A stretch of 64,000 bases of DNA, from positions 1,798,001-1,862,000 of the forward strand of contig OY759361.1 of assembly GCA_963662355.1 (NCBI GenBank), written 5' to 3'. The notes beneath the pieces were generated by a model. That model was not told the DNA's origin and made no database searches. It worked only from the letters and a program-made list of their open reading frames with translations. The position numbers and the translations under genes were made by a program. This document shows, piece after piece, positions 1 to 8,080 of the stretch (its first letter is position 1; each line of letters opens with the position of its first letter). Origin of the DNA: WTFY01 sp026713925 (lineage in GTDB: Bacteria; Pseudomonadota; Gammaproteobacteria; UBA4575).

Positions 1-2092
1 GTGGGTCAAGCTCGCCTTCCTTGCTACTTAGAGGCTCCAGTCCCGGTATCACGCTCTTGTCTCCATCAGGATCCCGAGTGACCTCATCCAAGTAAGCAGG
101 AGTACCCTTTTGTTTCAGGAAAGCTACCACCTTGTGTACATCTTCATCTGAAACAAATGCACCATGAATACGCTCTGGCAATGACGTGCCGGGCGGTAGA
201 TAAAGCATGTCACCATCACCAAGCAACTGCTCAGCACCCATTTGATCTAAAATAGTCCGTGAATCTACTTTGGATGAAACCTGAAAAGCAATCCTTGAAG
301 GGATATTCGCTTTGATAAGGCCAGTGATCACGTCAACTGAAGGCCGTTGAGTTGCCAAGATCAGGTGAATGCCTGCAGCCCTTGCCTTTTGTGCGATTCT
401 AGCAATCAGCTCTTCGACTTTCTTCCCTACTACCATCATCATGTCGGCAAGCTCATCCACTATAATAACAATACTCGGTAACAAGCTCAGCTCTTCTGCT
501 GTATCAGTATCCAGTCCCCCGTCTAGCTGCTGGCCCGATAAGGGGTTCAGTATGGGTTCGCCCTTGTCAATCGCCTGTTTCACTTTCGTGTTATAGCCAT
601 TGATACTGCGTGCACCTAGTACAGACATCAAATGGTAACGCCGCTCCATTTCCGCTACACACCAGCGCAATGCATTTGCAGCTTCTCGCAGGTCTGTCAC
701 TACAGGTGCAAGCAGGTGCGGAATACCGTCATATACTGCAAACTCCAGAATCTTGGGGTCAATCAGGATCAGGCGCACCTGTTGCGGTGTAGCTTTGTAC
801 AAAATACTTAACAACATAGCATTCAATGCTACGGATTTGCCAGACCCAGTAGTACCAGCTACAAGGAGATGAGGCATTTTTACCAAATCAACTACCACAG
901 GACGACCACTGATGTCTTTGCCTAGCGCCAAGGTAAGAGATGACAGGGATTCATCGTAGACTTCAGACTGCAGAATGTCGCTCAACACAACTAATTCCCG
1001 GTGTTCATTGGGGATTTCCAGTCCGACATGAGATTTTCCAGGGATTACCTCAACGATTCGCACGCTAACCACAGAAAGAGCACGTGCTAAATCCTTAGCT
1101 AGATTTGAAACCTTGCTTACTTTGATTCCGGCAGCAAGTTGTAATTCGAAACGGGTAATTACTGGCCCTGGATGAACTTCTACTACTTCTGCATCTACTC
1201 CAAAATCAAGCAACTTCAATTCAACTAGACGCGACATAGCTTCTAGTGCATCACCCGAGTACCCACCTGATCGATCTACAACCTTATCGAGCATGGATGT
1301 CGGAGGCAGGCCAGTCTCCACTGAGTCAAACAATGGTATCTGGCGTTCCTGCTCAACCCGCTTACTTGGGATAATTTCCTCAACGGTAGGCTCAATACGG
1401 GGCGAGGATTTATGGATTTTTACCTTTTTTTCCTTGGCAATCTTGTCACGAACTGATTTGGCTCGCGCACTCAGATGCTTTTCTTTTGACCGGCAGATTA
1501 GCTTCCATAACCAAGAACTGAATGTCAGGAAATATCTGCCTGTCATATCTACAAGCCACAGCCATGAAAAACGGGAAAAAACAGTGATGCCTGCAAAAAA
1601 TAATGCCAGCAATAGTAAGGTAGCCCCCACAAAATTAAAAACAGAAAGAAAGCTGCTGCCAACCAAACTACCTAGAATACCGCCGGCTGTACCCTGCAAA
1701 AAATATGAATGAAAATGAAGCGTTGCAAGCCCGCATCCTGCTGCAAGAGTAAGTAAAAACCCTGCCCATCTTAGACCTAGCATGCGGTAATCCATAGCGC
1801 CGGGTCCACCACGGTACAGCAACCAACCACTGTAAATCACCATAAGAGGTGCCAGATAGGAGGGATAACCGAACAGAAAAAAGAACAAGTCGGCAAGCAA
1901 AGCACCCGCCTTTCCACCAAGATTATTAACCGCCTGACCGCCGTCAGCTAGAATCCAGCCCGGATCTGACCGATCATAAGAGAGTAGCGCCAGCATGAAA
2001 TAGGCGCCTAGTGCAGTCAGCACCAGCAAAACACTTTCACGCAGGCCTCTAGGCAATGAAAGCTGGTGGCCGGCTCTTGCCGGCTTTTTCAA
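1..2092 (-). CDS. ftsK: DNA translocase FtsK (3' end outside window)
   Basis: Septum-anchored, ATP-driven DNA pump that clears and resolves chromosome termini at division. The visible 697 codons show hydrophobic N-terminal membrane segments (about residues 20-190), a short linker, then the RecA-like motor. Walker A GTTGSGKS lies near residues 411-418 and a Walker B stretch ending in VDELAD near 545. The C-terminal gamma domain is cut off by the window edge. The linker is short, as in compact SpoIIIE/FtsK forms of about 770 residues. No ATG fits. The frame is closed by TAA just upstream, and TTG at 2092 is preceded by AGGGG at 9 bases, so I chose that start. Codons 2-8 form a GC hairpin (separate entry). 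It is divergent from trxB. Confidence 0.95.
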   Translation of the reverse strand, partial: MKKPARAGHQLSLPRGLRESVLLVLTALGAYFMLALLSYDRSDPGWILADGGQAVNNLGGKAGALLADLFFFLFGYPSYLAPLMVIYSGWLLYRGGPGAMDYRMLGLRWAGFLLTLAAGCGLATLHFHSYFLQGTAGGILGSLVGSSFLSVFNFVGATLLLLALFFAGITVFSRFSWLWLVDMTGRYFLTFSSWLWKLICRSKEKHLSARAKSVRDKIAKEKKVKIHKSSPRIEPTVEEIIPSKRVEQERQIPLFDSVETGLPPTSMLDKVVDRSGGYSGDALEAMSRLVELKLLDFGVDAEVVEVHPGPVITRFELQLAAGIKVSKVSNLAKDLARALSVVSVRIVEVIPGKSHVGLEIPNEHRELVVLSDILQSEVYDESLSSLTLALGKDISGRPVVVDLVKMPHLLVAGTTGSGKSVALNAMLLSILYKATPQQVRLILIDPKILEFAVYDGIPHLLAPVVTDLREAANALRWCVAEMERRYHLMSVLGARSINGYNTKVKQAIDKGEPILNPLSGQQLDGGLDTDTAEELSLLPSIVIIVDELADMMMVVGKKVEELIARIAQKARAAGIHLILATQRPSVDVITGLIKANIPSRIAFQVSSKVDSRTILDQMGAEQLLGDGDMLYLPPGTSLPERIHGAFVSDEDVHKVVAFLKQKGTPAYLDEVTRDPDGDKSVIPGLEPLSSKEGELDP
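2069..2089 (+). terminator. Terminator-like hairpin over the first ftsK codons
   Basis: On the plus strand, GCCGGC, loop TCTT, GCCGGC is followed at once by TTTTT: a compact intrinsic-terminator shape. It lies over codons 2-8 of ftsK on the opposite strand. It could stop antisense transcription entering from inside ftsK. In the ftsK mRNA the same stem sits just after the start codon and could dampen initiation. Both roles are inference. Confidence 0.4.
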
Positions 2093-2365
2093 AGCAGTTT
2101 ACCCCTGTTTCTGGTATTCATTCTTAGATTAGGCATGTAACTAATTGAATATTATAAAATCATACTACAGGTTTGCAGCTATTGAATTTTAGAGATTTTC
2201 AGATTGTGCCCTTACCTATTGTACAGCAATTGCTACCCTACTCATGTAAAATCTGCCTCCATCACCCAAAGCAGTATTGCCTGTTCAATCCAGGCAGTAT
2301 AGTAAAATACCTGGATGATTTCTTTTGCAACTGCTCCAGACAACTAACCCTTTAAAGGAAAGCCA
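2093..2365. other. Divergent ftsK/trxB intergenic region
   Basis: A-T-rich spacer between divergent genes that must hold promoters for both. trxB has AAAGGA before its ATG. TTGCCT at 2277-2282 and TATAGT at 2298-2303 are only 15 bases apart, so I do not call a promoter. A 60-codon open frame inside shows no recognisable protein. Confidence 0.5.
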
Positions 2366-3325
2366 ATGGCCGAGTCACGACATTTTAGACTACTGATAAT
2401 GGGATCTGGCCCAGCCGGATACACAGCAGGTATCTACGCTGCACGTGCAAACTTAAACCCTGTAATCATCACAGGCATGGAACAAGGTGGCCAGCTCACA
2501 ACAACTACGGATGTAGACAACTGGCCTGGTGACGTTGAAGGACTACAAGGCCCCGACCTGATGGACCGTATGCTGAATCATGTCGAACGCTACAAAACTG
2601 AGGTAATCTTTGATCAAATTCGTATTGCAAACCTATCTGAACGTCCATTTACACTGACAGGAGACAGCGGCACATATACTTGCGATGCCCTGGTAATTGC
2701 AACCGGTGCATCAGCCAGATATCTTGGACTGCCTTCGGAAGAGGCCTTCAAAGGCAGAGGGGTATCTGCGTGTGCGACATGTGACGGCTTTTTTTACAAG
2801 GGCAAAAAAGTGGCAGTGATTGGTGGGGGAAATACTGCCGTTGAAGAGGCTCTTTATCTATCCAATATCGCTAGCGATGTAATATTGGTCCACCGGCGTG
2901 ATGCCTTACGCAGTGAAAAAATCTTGCAGGAGCAGTTATTCGAAAAACAGAAAGATGGGAACGTCACTATAAAATGGAATTACGTACTGGATGAGGTCTT
3001 AGGTGATGATACGGGTGTTACGGGAATCCAAATTAAAAGCACTTTGAATGAATCTACGCAGATCATCGATCTAAGCGGTGTATTCATTGCCGTTGGCCAT
3101 ATTCCCAATACTACAATTTTTGAGGGTCAACTTGACATGAGCGGCGGATATATCAAGGTTAAAAGCGGCATGCACGGAAATTCCACGGCAACAAGTATTC
3201 CCGGAATATTTGCTGCAGGCGATGTGATGGATCACGTATACCGCCAAGCTGTGACTTCAGCAGGCTCAGGCTGCATGGCTGCACTGGATGCTGAAAAGTA
3301 TCTAGACAGCCTCACAAAAAACTGA
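2366..3325 (+). CDS. trxB: Thioredoxin reductase
   Basis: Cytoplasmic flavoenzyme passing electrons from NADPH to thioredoxin. The 319-residue length is normal. The FAD dinucleotide motif GSGPAGYTAG is at residues 13-22 and the redox-active pair is C136-A-T-C139-D. The NADPH site GGGNTAVEEA starts at 153, and the C-terminal FAD motif GIFAAGD is present. An AAAGGA ribosome site precedes the ATG. The next gene begins 19 bases downstream on the same strand, so trxB, the acyltransferase and aat may be co-transcribed. Nothing is unusual. Confidence 0.97.
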   Translation: MAESRHFRLLIMGSGPAGYTAGIYAARANLNPVIITGMEQGGQLTTTTDVDNWPGDVEGLQGPDLMDRMLNHVERYKTEVIFDQIRIANLSERPFTLTGDSGTYTCDALVIATGASARYLGLPSEEAFKGRGVSACATCDGFFYKGKKVAVIGGGNTAVEEALYLSNIASDVILVHRRDALRSEKILQEQLFEKQKDGNVTIKWNYVLDEVLGDDTGVTGIQIKSTLNESTQIIDLSGVFIAVGHIPNTTIFEGQLDMSGGYIKVKSGMHGNSTATSIPGIFAAGDVMDHVYRQAVTSAGSGCMAALDAEKYLDSLTKN

Positions 3326-3344
3326 TTGCTACGACAAGTTAACC

Positions 3345-4547
3345 TTGTTCACTCAGAATTTGTCCCCAGCCAAAGACCAGCAGCGTTATACCTTTAGCTT
3401 CATCAACTCACTTGCAGCTATCAATTGCCAAGACTGGAATAAGTTGCTCACAGACAATAACCCTTTCCTAAAGCATGAGTTTCTGGATGCGCTGGAACGC
3501 AACAGTTGTCTTGGGGGGAAATTCGGCTGGTATCCGCATCATTTGGTCGTGCATGACGAAAACAAGCAAATTGTTGCTGCGAGCCCACTGTATATCAAAA
3601 CAAACTCCTATGGAGAGTTTGTTTTCGACTGGGCGTGGGCATCAGCGTATGAACAATCGGGAATCGACTATTACCCCAAATTTGTCACATCTATACCGTA
3701 TACACCCGTGACAGGACCACGCCTGCTTATTGCGCCAGAACTGGCTGAACAACTCAAAACCAGAATTGCAAAAGAGATGATCAGCACCGCAATCGAAGAA
3801 GCAAAGAGACTCAATATGTCTAGCATGCATTGGTTATTCAACTCCGAACATGAATGCAAATACTACAAGCAAAGCAAGCTGATACTACGCCTTGGATGCC
3901 AGTACCACTGGCATAACCGCAACTATGAATGTTTTGATCATTTTTTGGAAAGCTTGGTTTCGCGAAAAAGAAAAAAAATAAAACGTGAACGCCGGTTCGT
4001 TCAAGAACAGGACATCCACATTCAGCTTCGATACGGCTCAGAACTAGATACCAAGCAGTGGCAACAGGTACATACTTTCTACACAGATACTTTTTATCGA
4101 AAAAGCGGTTTACCCACACTTAGCTTGAACTTTTTCGAAGAACTGGGAACCACTATGGGTTCACAAATCTTGCTAGTTCTGGCCTACAACGGCAAACAGC
4201 TCATAGCGTGTGCAATCAATTTTCAAAGCACCGATACACTCTATGGAAGGTTCTGGGGATGTTCGAAGACATTTCACGGCCTGCATTTTGAAGCCTGTTA
4301 TTACCAAGGAATTGAATACGCGATTAAACATCATTTAGACGTTTTCGAACCAGGTGCTCAGGGTGAGCATAAAATTAGCCGAGGCTTTTTGCCTACTAAG
4401 ACTTGGTCTGCCCATTGGATTGCTAATTCACGATTCAGGCCTGCGATTCAAGACTTTTGCCTGCGTGAGGAACACCTCATGCAACATGAGTGCAAGAAAC
4501 TCATGTCATTATCACCTTATCGACTTGATCAAGAAACAATATCATAA
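3345..4547 (+). CDS. FemAB/GNAT-like N-acyltransferase (DUF482, COG3146 type)
   Basis: The 400-residue protein matches the DUF482 family, annotated as peptidoglycan-biosynthesis-like or GNAT-type acyltransferases. Family hallmarks by eye: an N-terminal stretch with NPFLKHEFLDALE, the DWAWASAYEQ segment, a basic patch SRKRKKIKRER near residues 205-215, and a C-terminal FEPGAQGEHKISRGF. The substrate is unknown; the fold transfers an acyl or aminoacyl group. Starts are uncertain: TTG 3345 gives the longest frame, TTG 3360 is possible, neither has a clear ribosome site and no ATG fits. It lies between trxB and aat. The pairing with aat, also a GNAT-fold transferase, is common in gammaproteobacteria. 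Confidence 0.8.
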   Translation: MFTQNLSPAKDQQRYTFSFINSLAAINCQDWNKLLTDNNPFLKHEFLDALERNSCLGGKFGWYPHHLVVHDENKQIVAASPLYIKTNSYGEFVFDWAWASAYEQSGIDYYPKFVTSIPYTPVTGPRLLIAPELAEQLKTRIAKEMISTAIEEAKRLNMSSMHWLFNSEHECKYYKQSKLILRLGCQYHWHNRNYECFDHFLESLVSRKRKKIKRERRFVQEQDIHIQLRYGSELDTKQWQQVHTFYTDTFYRKSGLPTLSLNFFEELGTTMGSQILLVLAYNGKQLIACAINFQSTDTLYGRFWGCSKTFHGLHFEACYYQGIEYAIKHHLDVFEPGAQGEHKISRGFLPTKTWSAHWIANSRFRPAIQDFCLREEHLMQHECKKLMSLSPYRLDQETIS

Positions 4548-4553
4548 GTAGAA

Positions 4554-5282
4554 GTGGACGTTTACTGGCTAGACCCCTCAAACAGCAATGCTCCTTTTCC
4601 CAGTGCTGAAAATGCGCTACTAAATCCAGAAGGATTGCTTGCAGCTGGAGGTGATCTAAGTGTATCAAGACTATTAAACGCTTACCGCAATGGAATATTC
4701 CCATGGTACGAAAATGGGCAGCCTATTTTGTGGTGGTCCCCAAATCCAAGAGGAGTGCTGTATACCCATAGATTCAGGATATCTACAAGCCTTCGAAAAT
4801 TATTGCGAAAACACGAATGGACAGTAACTTTTGATGGAGACTTCAAAAAAACAATTATTGCCTGTGCTGCACCACGAAGCTATGCACGGGGCACCTGGAT
4901 TACCGATGAAATGACAGAAGCTTATACCGCCCTGCATCAATTCGGATGTGCTCACTCTGTCGAGCTTTGGGATTCCCAGGAACGTTTAATTGGTGGTGTA
5001 TATGGCGTGTTGATCGGAAAAATGTTTTTTGGCGAATCCATGTTCAGCTTTCAAACCAATGCATCAAAAGTTGCTCTTGCCTATATGATAAGTCACCTGC
5101 ACCACTGGGGATTTCCCCTACTGGATTGTCAACTGCCCTCAGCTCATTTATCAAGCCTGGGTGCGCAAGCAATATCTAGAACTGACTACATAAACATGAT
5201 AACTCCGCTTTGCAATGAGGTACAAAGTGGTTTCAAGTGGAAGCTGGACAAAAGTCTAGATGTTGCGAACTGGAAGCCCTAA
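4554..5282 (+). CDS. aat: Leucyl/phenylalanyl-tRNA-protein transferase
   Basis: Moves Leu or Phe from charged tRNA onto N-terminal Lys or Arg of proteins, marking them for ClpS/ClpAP (N-degron pathway). The 242-residue protein has the family blocks GLLAAGGDLS (27-36), GIFPWY (47-52) and WWSPNPR (60-66), then YARGTWIT, GGVYGVLIGKMFFGESMF and LLDCQLPSAHLSSLGA. Start is GTG, six bases after the previous stop, supporting an operon. Length and motifs are normal. Confidence 0.96.
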   Translation: MDVYWLDPSNSNAPFPSAENALLNPEGLLAAGGDLSVSRLLNAYRNGIFPWYENGQPILWWSPNPRGVLYTHRFRISTSLRKLLRKHEWTVTFDGDFKKTIIACAAPRSYARGTWITDEMTEAYTALHQFGCAHSVELWDSQERLIGGVYGVLIGKMFFGESMFSFQTNASKVALAYMISHLHHWGFPLLDCQLPSAHLSSLGAQAISRTDYINMITPLCNEVQSGFKWKLDKSLDVANWKP

Positions 5283-5450
5283 GCTAGGAGTAATGTGCAA
5301 TTTTAACCGGTATCATAACTCACCCTAAATCATACTTGTGTGCCACCGTACACACCTTTAACCCATTTTTAAACATCGGCAATGATTCCAGGGATCGCCC
5401 TCATCGTGACCCTCAGCCAGAGTGCGTGCACTCCCCAAGAACGAGTCCGG

Positions 5451-5801
5451 CTACCAGCCCGAGGATTGCTCGGCGTTCACATGGTCAGGCATGTTATAGC
5501 GCAGGCCTGCATGGTCGTACAGCGACGCGCCGAATGCCGTGACCAGACTGTTTCCGCCGGTTCCGGTCACCCGCTCCAGGAGACGCCCGAATACCTTGTC
5601 CCCGCGGAACTGGAACAGCGCGGCCTGCATCTTGAGCAGGTTGCTCTTCTGGAGCTTCAGCTTGTCTGCGAGGTCCTTTACCGCAGCATCCATCAGGGGA
5701 TCGTCGATCGTGGTGTACCGGATATAGTTATCGGCGGTTTTCCGGTCGATGGCTTGTGCGCTGGAGTGGCCTTTGACATAGGCCTGCGGCACGTTCAGCA
5801 T
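5451..5801 (-). pseudogene. Internally deleted mpaB-like (DUF2236) paralogue, 116 codons
   Basis: The first ~50 codons and last ~60 codons align with the intact mpaB-like gene at 6787-7947. Both start M-L-V-P-AY, share TADNYIR and end with Y-MPDHV then SS-W. Compare RKTADNYIRYTTIDDP with RATADNYIRHTAIGDP, and RYNMPDHV with SYKMPDHV. The whole catalytic core, about 265 codons, is missing, yet the frame is kept from start to stop. The ATG overlaps the TGA of an upstream frame in ATGCTGA, a translational-coupling arrangement. It is either a pseudogene or a small functional derivative. Its G+C is about 20 points above the intact paralogue, so this is not a simple local duplication. Confidence 0.7.
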
Positions 5802-6040
5802 CGGTCTTCCCAGTCAAACTCATCGAGGCCCGGTTCCAGGCTCCGTGCGATCCGGCTGCATTCATAAAATTGCTGGGCTTGCTGCTGCAGGCCATCCTGC
5901 AACAGTTGGTAGGCCCGGATTTCTGTCGGGAGATTCCAGACGCCATGCACGATGTCTGCGGGTGCCCGCAAGCAATCGAGGAGCCTCCGCACAAGACGGA
6001 CGACGGCACGCAGCGCCGTCTGGGGAGGGAAACCGTGGTG
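5795..6040 (-). pseudogene. C-terminal remnant of unrecognised gene coupled to mpaB relic
   Basis: An open minus-strand frame running from a TGA near 6043 to a TGA that overlaps the ATG of the mpaB relic. About 80 codons read as a plausible helical protein tail, ending EFDWEDRC, with the segment HGVWNLPTEIRAYQLL. No family is recognised. A GTG at 5992 could start a 65-codon version, but upstream sequence continues in the same style until the stop, so this looks like the tail of a longer broken gene. The strongest evidence for coding is the overlap with the next frame. Confidence 0.35.
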
Positions 6041-6644
6041 TCAGATGGTGGGCGCCTGCGGCGGGGCGGAAAAGCACCCTCTATGTGAGGTGTAGTCCTG
6101 CGTTCGGCGTTCAACTTGATTATACGGTCGCCAATGCCGTCAGATTTCCCGATACCTTGCTGTTCCATGGGACTATGGTACCCCCTGCCACCGGAAGTCC
6201 GCGTGTGGCCCTTCCTTCAGTTTCCAGCAGATGAGGGAAATGGTGCCGGATTTTCTGTCTGGCCATCGCCTAGCTGGAGCGAAGTCTTTGGCTAGGGAAA
6301 CAAGGATGCCCTCGCACTACAGGCTCCACACGTCGGTATTTTCTCCCCGGACCACCAATGCATCCATGGAAGGCCCCCTGGCGTGCTCGATACGCTTGAC
6401 CGTTAAAGACCCTATCATCTGCGTGGTACAAAAATGCATAACTGCCTGCCGTTCCCCATTAATCTAGCATACAGGTGGCAAAGGAAGACAATGCCTGCAG
6501 CCCGGGAATTTCAGTGGCCCGATTCGGGGCCACAGGCCAGAACGTTCACGACATCGGGCAGCGGACACGAAAAAACCTAGTGTGAGATACCGCACAAGTA
6601 TCTGGAATGACTTATCCGGGTCTCTCACACAGGAGGCACCCTCC

Positions 6645-6821
6645 ATGAAAAAACGCATCCTGGTGATCACGGCAACGGTCGCGTTCCTTGGCCTGACAGG
6701 TACACTGACTCCGGCATTCACCGTATCAAATGAACTCACCGTCGTGTATAATTTCAGCTTTCAGAATCACCCCCATACAGTACAAGATGAAACTGGAAGT
6801 ATCACCTTCGGCGTATACTGA
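6645..6821 (+). CDS. Small secreted peptide or truncated signal-peptide gene (58 aa)
   Basis: ATG is preceded by a perfect AGGAGG at an 8-base gap, the best ribosome site in this block. The product starts MKKRILVITATVAFLGLTG, a typical signal peptide, followed by only about 35 residues. Its last 35 bases overlap the start of the mpaB-like gene in another frame. It may be a genuine small leader protein, a coupling ORF for mpaB, or the beginning of a gene whose body was replaced by mpaB. No homologue is recognised. Confidence 0.45.
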   Translation: MKKRILVITATVAFLGLTGTLTPAFTVSNELTVVYNFSFQNHPHTVQDETGSITFGVY

Positions 6822-7947
6822 AGCCTATATCACAGCCCGTTTGTATGATCGGGCCACTGCTGACAATTACATCAGGCACACTGCTATAGGAGACCCTGAG
6901 CTGGACCCAGTGATGGAGGAACTGGCTGCTCTACCTGCTGAGGACCTGCATCGGTTCATCGAAGCTGGCATCGAGCAACAGGATGAGGTTCTGTGCAGTG
7001 CGCCGCAAGCACTACGTGATATTTTTGATAAAATCAACATCCCCCCGCCGTGGCTCGACTACAAAGCCTTTAATCCAGCGATTCGCGCTTTTAACAAAAA
7101 TGTAGACCTCATGCTCACCGCATTTGTTACAGGGGTACTGGTTGAGGGTTTTTCAACGTTGATCGCCAAGTCTTTCAGTATTACCGGGCGGGTGGGGTCG
7201 ACTACTAGACGCCTCCAACAGAATAATCGTCACATGATGGAAATATTTTATCCTGGTGGCTTGCAAAGAGAGAATGATGGATGGAAGCTATCCACGCGTA
7301 TTCGCTTCGTTCATACTCGAATAAGGGGCCTGCTGGCAAAATCTGACGATTGGAATCATGAAGCTTGGGGCACGCCGGTAAGTGCGGCACACTTGGGTTT
7401 TGCCATCTCTGTCTTTTCCAAACGCCTGCTGGAATACTCGTTGTTAGTGGGTGCAAAGTACAGCCAAGAAGAGAAAGAGAGTGTTCTTAGCGTCTGGCGC
7501 TATGCTGGCTACCTCATGGGAATACCTGAAACCATCCTCTATACCAACGGTGCGGAGGCGGAAGAAGTATACAAGATGGGCTATATGTGCGAGCCGGTTC
7601 CAGACGCCGATTCGATAGCTGTAGCAAATTTGTTGATCAAATCTATTCCGTTAGTTGCAGGTATACAAGACCCGGTTGAACAAGAAAAGCTGACAAACTT
7701 AGCCTACCGTCTTTCACGAGCACTCATAGGAAACCAGCTTGCCGAAAGCTTCCAGTTCCCAAAGAGTTCTAACATAGGAACACTGTTCTTTTTCCGGATG
7801 AAACAACGCATTCAGCGACGCCAAAAAGCCAAGCTGATCAGATCAGAAAATTTTTCTCAGCTTCTCCAAATTTCGGTGTACGACGAAAAGGGACTGAGTT
7901 ATAAGATGCCTGACCATGTCTATACATCTAAATCCAGTGACTGGTAA
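6787..7947 (+). CDS. MpaB/rubber-oxygenase-like protein (DUF2236)
   Basis: 386-residue protein of the DUF2236 family, haem-dependent oxygenase-like proteins that include latex-clearing protein Lcp and fungal MpaB. Core marks: RIRFVHTRIR at about 171-180 (candidate haem-ligand His and Arg), WNHEAWGTP at 189-197, FSKRLLEYS, and WRYAGYLMGIPE at 237-248. The substrate is unknown; family members cleave or oxidise polyisoprenoid or lipid chains. I prefer ATG 6787 over ATG 6730 because the relic copy begins with the same M-L-V-P-AY pattern. It is followed, after about 130 bases, by RND, LolA-like and outer-membrane genes on the same strand. G+C is about 48%, unlike its relic paralogue. Confidence 0.75.
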   Translation: MKLEVSPSAYTEAYITARLYDRATADNYIRHTAIGDPELDPVMEELAALPAEDLHRFIEAGIEQQDEVLCSAPQALRDIFDKINIPPPWLDYKAFNPAIRAFNKNVDLMLTAFVTGVLVEGFSTLIAKSFSITGRVGSTTRRLQQNNRHMMEIFYPGGLQRENDGWKLSTRIRFVHTRIRGLLAKSDDWNHEAWGTPVSAAHLGFAISVFSKRLLEYSLLVGAKYSQEEKESVLSVWRYAGYLMGIPETILYTNGAEAEEVYKMGYMCEPVPDADSIAVANLLIKSIPLVAGIQDPVEQEKLTNLAYRLSRALIGNQLAESFQFPKSSNIGTLFFFRMKQRIQRRQKAKLIRSENFSQLLQISVYDEKGLSYKMPDHVYTSKSSDW

Positions 7948-8080
7948 GCGGGTATTTTCGCCATTACGCAGATACCTTCCGTCCAGCAACTATCACGGGT
8001 CATGACGTGAGCAGCATCAGCCTGGGTTCGCCGATTATTGCGTGTTCGGTAACCCAGGCTCTCTGAAAGGTACCACTCCA

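Larger units (their letters stand above)
5283..6644. other. High-G+C relic island
   Basis: From about 5,380 to 6,640 the DNA changes to roughly 65-72% G+C in sampled 60-base lines (5521: 68%; 6001: 72%), against 45-48% in aat and in the intact mpaB-like gene. Minus-strand remains include a coupled pair: an open frame ending at 5795 and a shrunken mpaB paralogue starting at 5801. The stretch 6,050-6,640 has no convincing gene; its overlapping open frames look like products of high G+C. This suggests an acquired or residual segment under decay. Confidence 0.6.

Noticed and set aside
2173..2355. 60-codon open frame between ftsK and trxB
   Set aside because: A-T-rich divergent promoter region, no ribosome site, no protein-like pattern.
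5862..6234. Several overlapping open frames on both strands
   Set aside because: Typical of very high G+C DNA; only the minus-strand frame coupled to the mpaB relic has supporting evidence.
7980..8040. TCACG/CGTGA hairpin between mpaB and the RND gene as a terminator
   Set aside because: Five-base stem and no T run; not enough to separate the genes into two transcripts.
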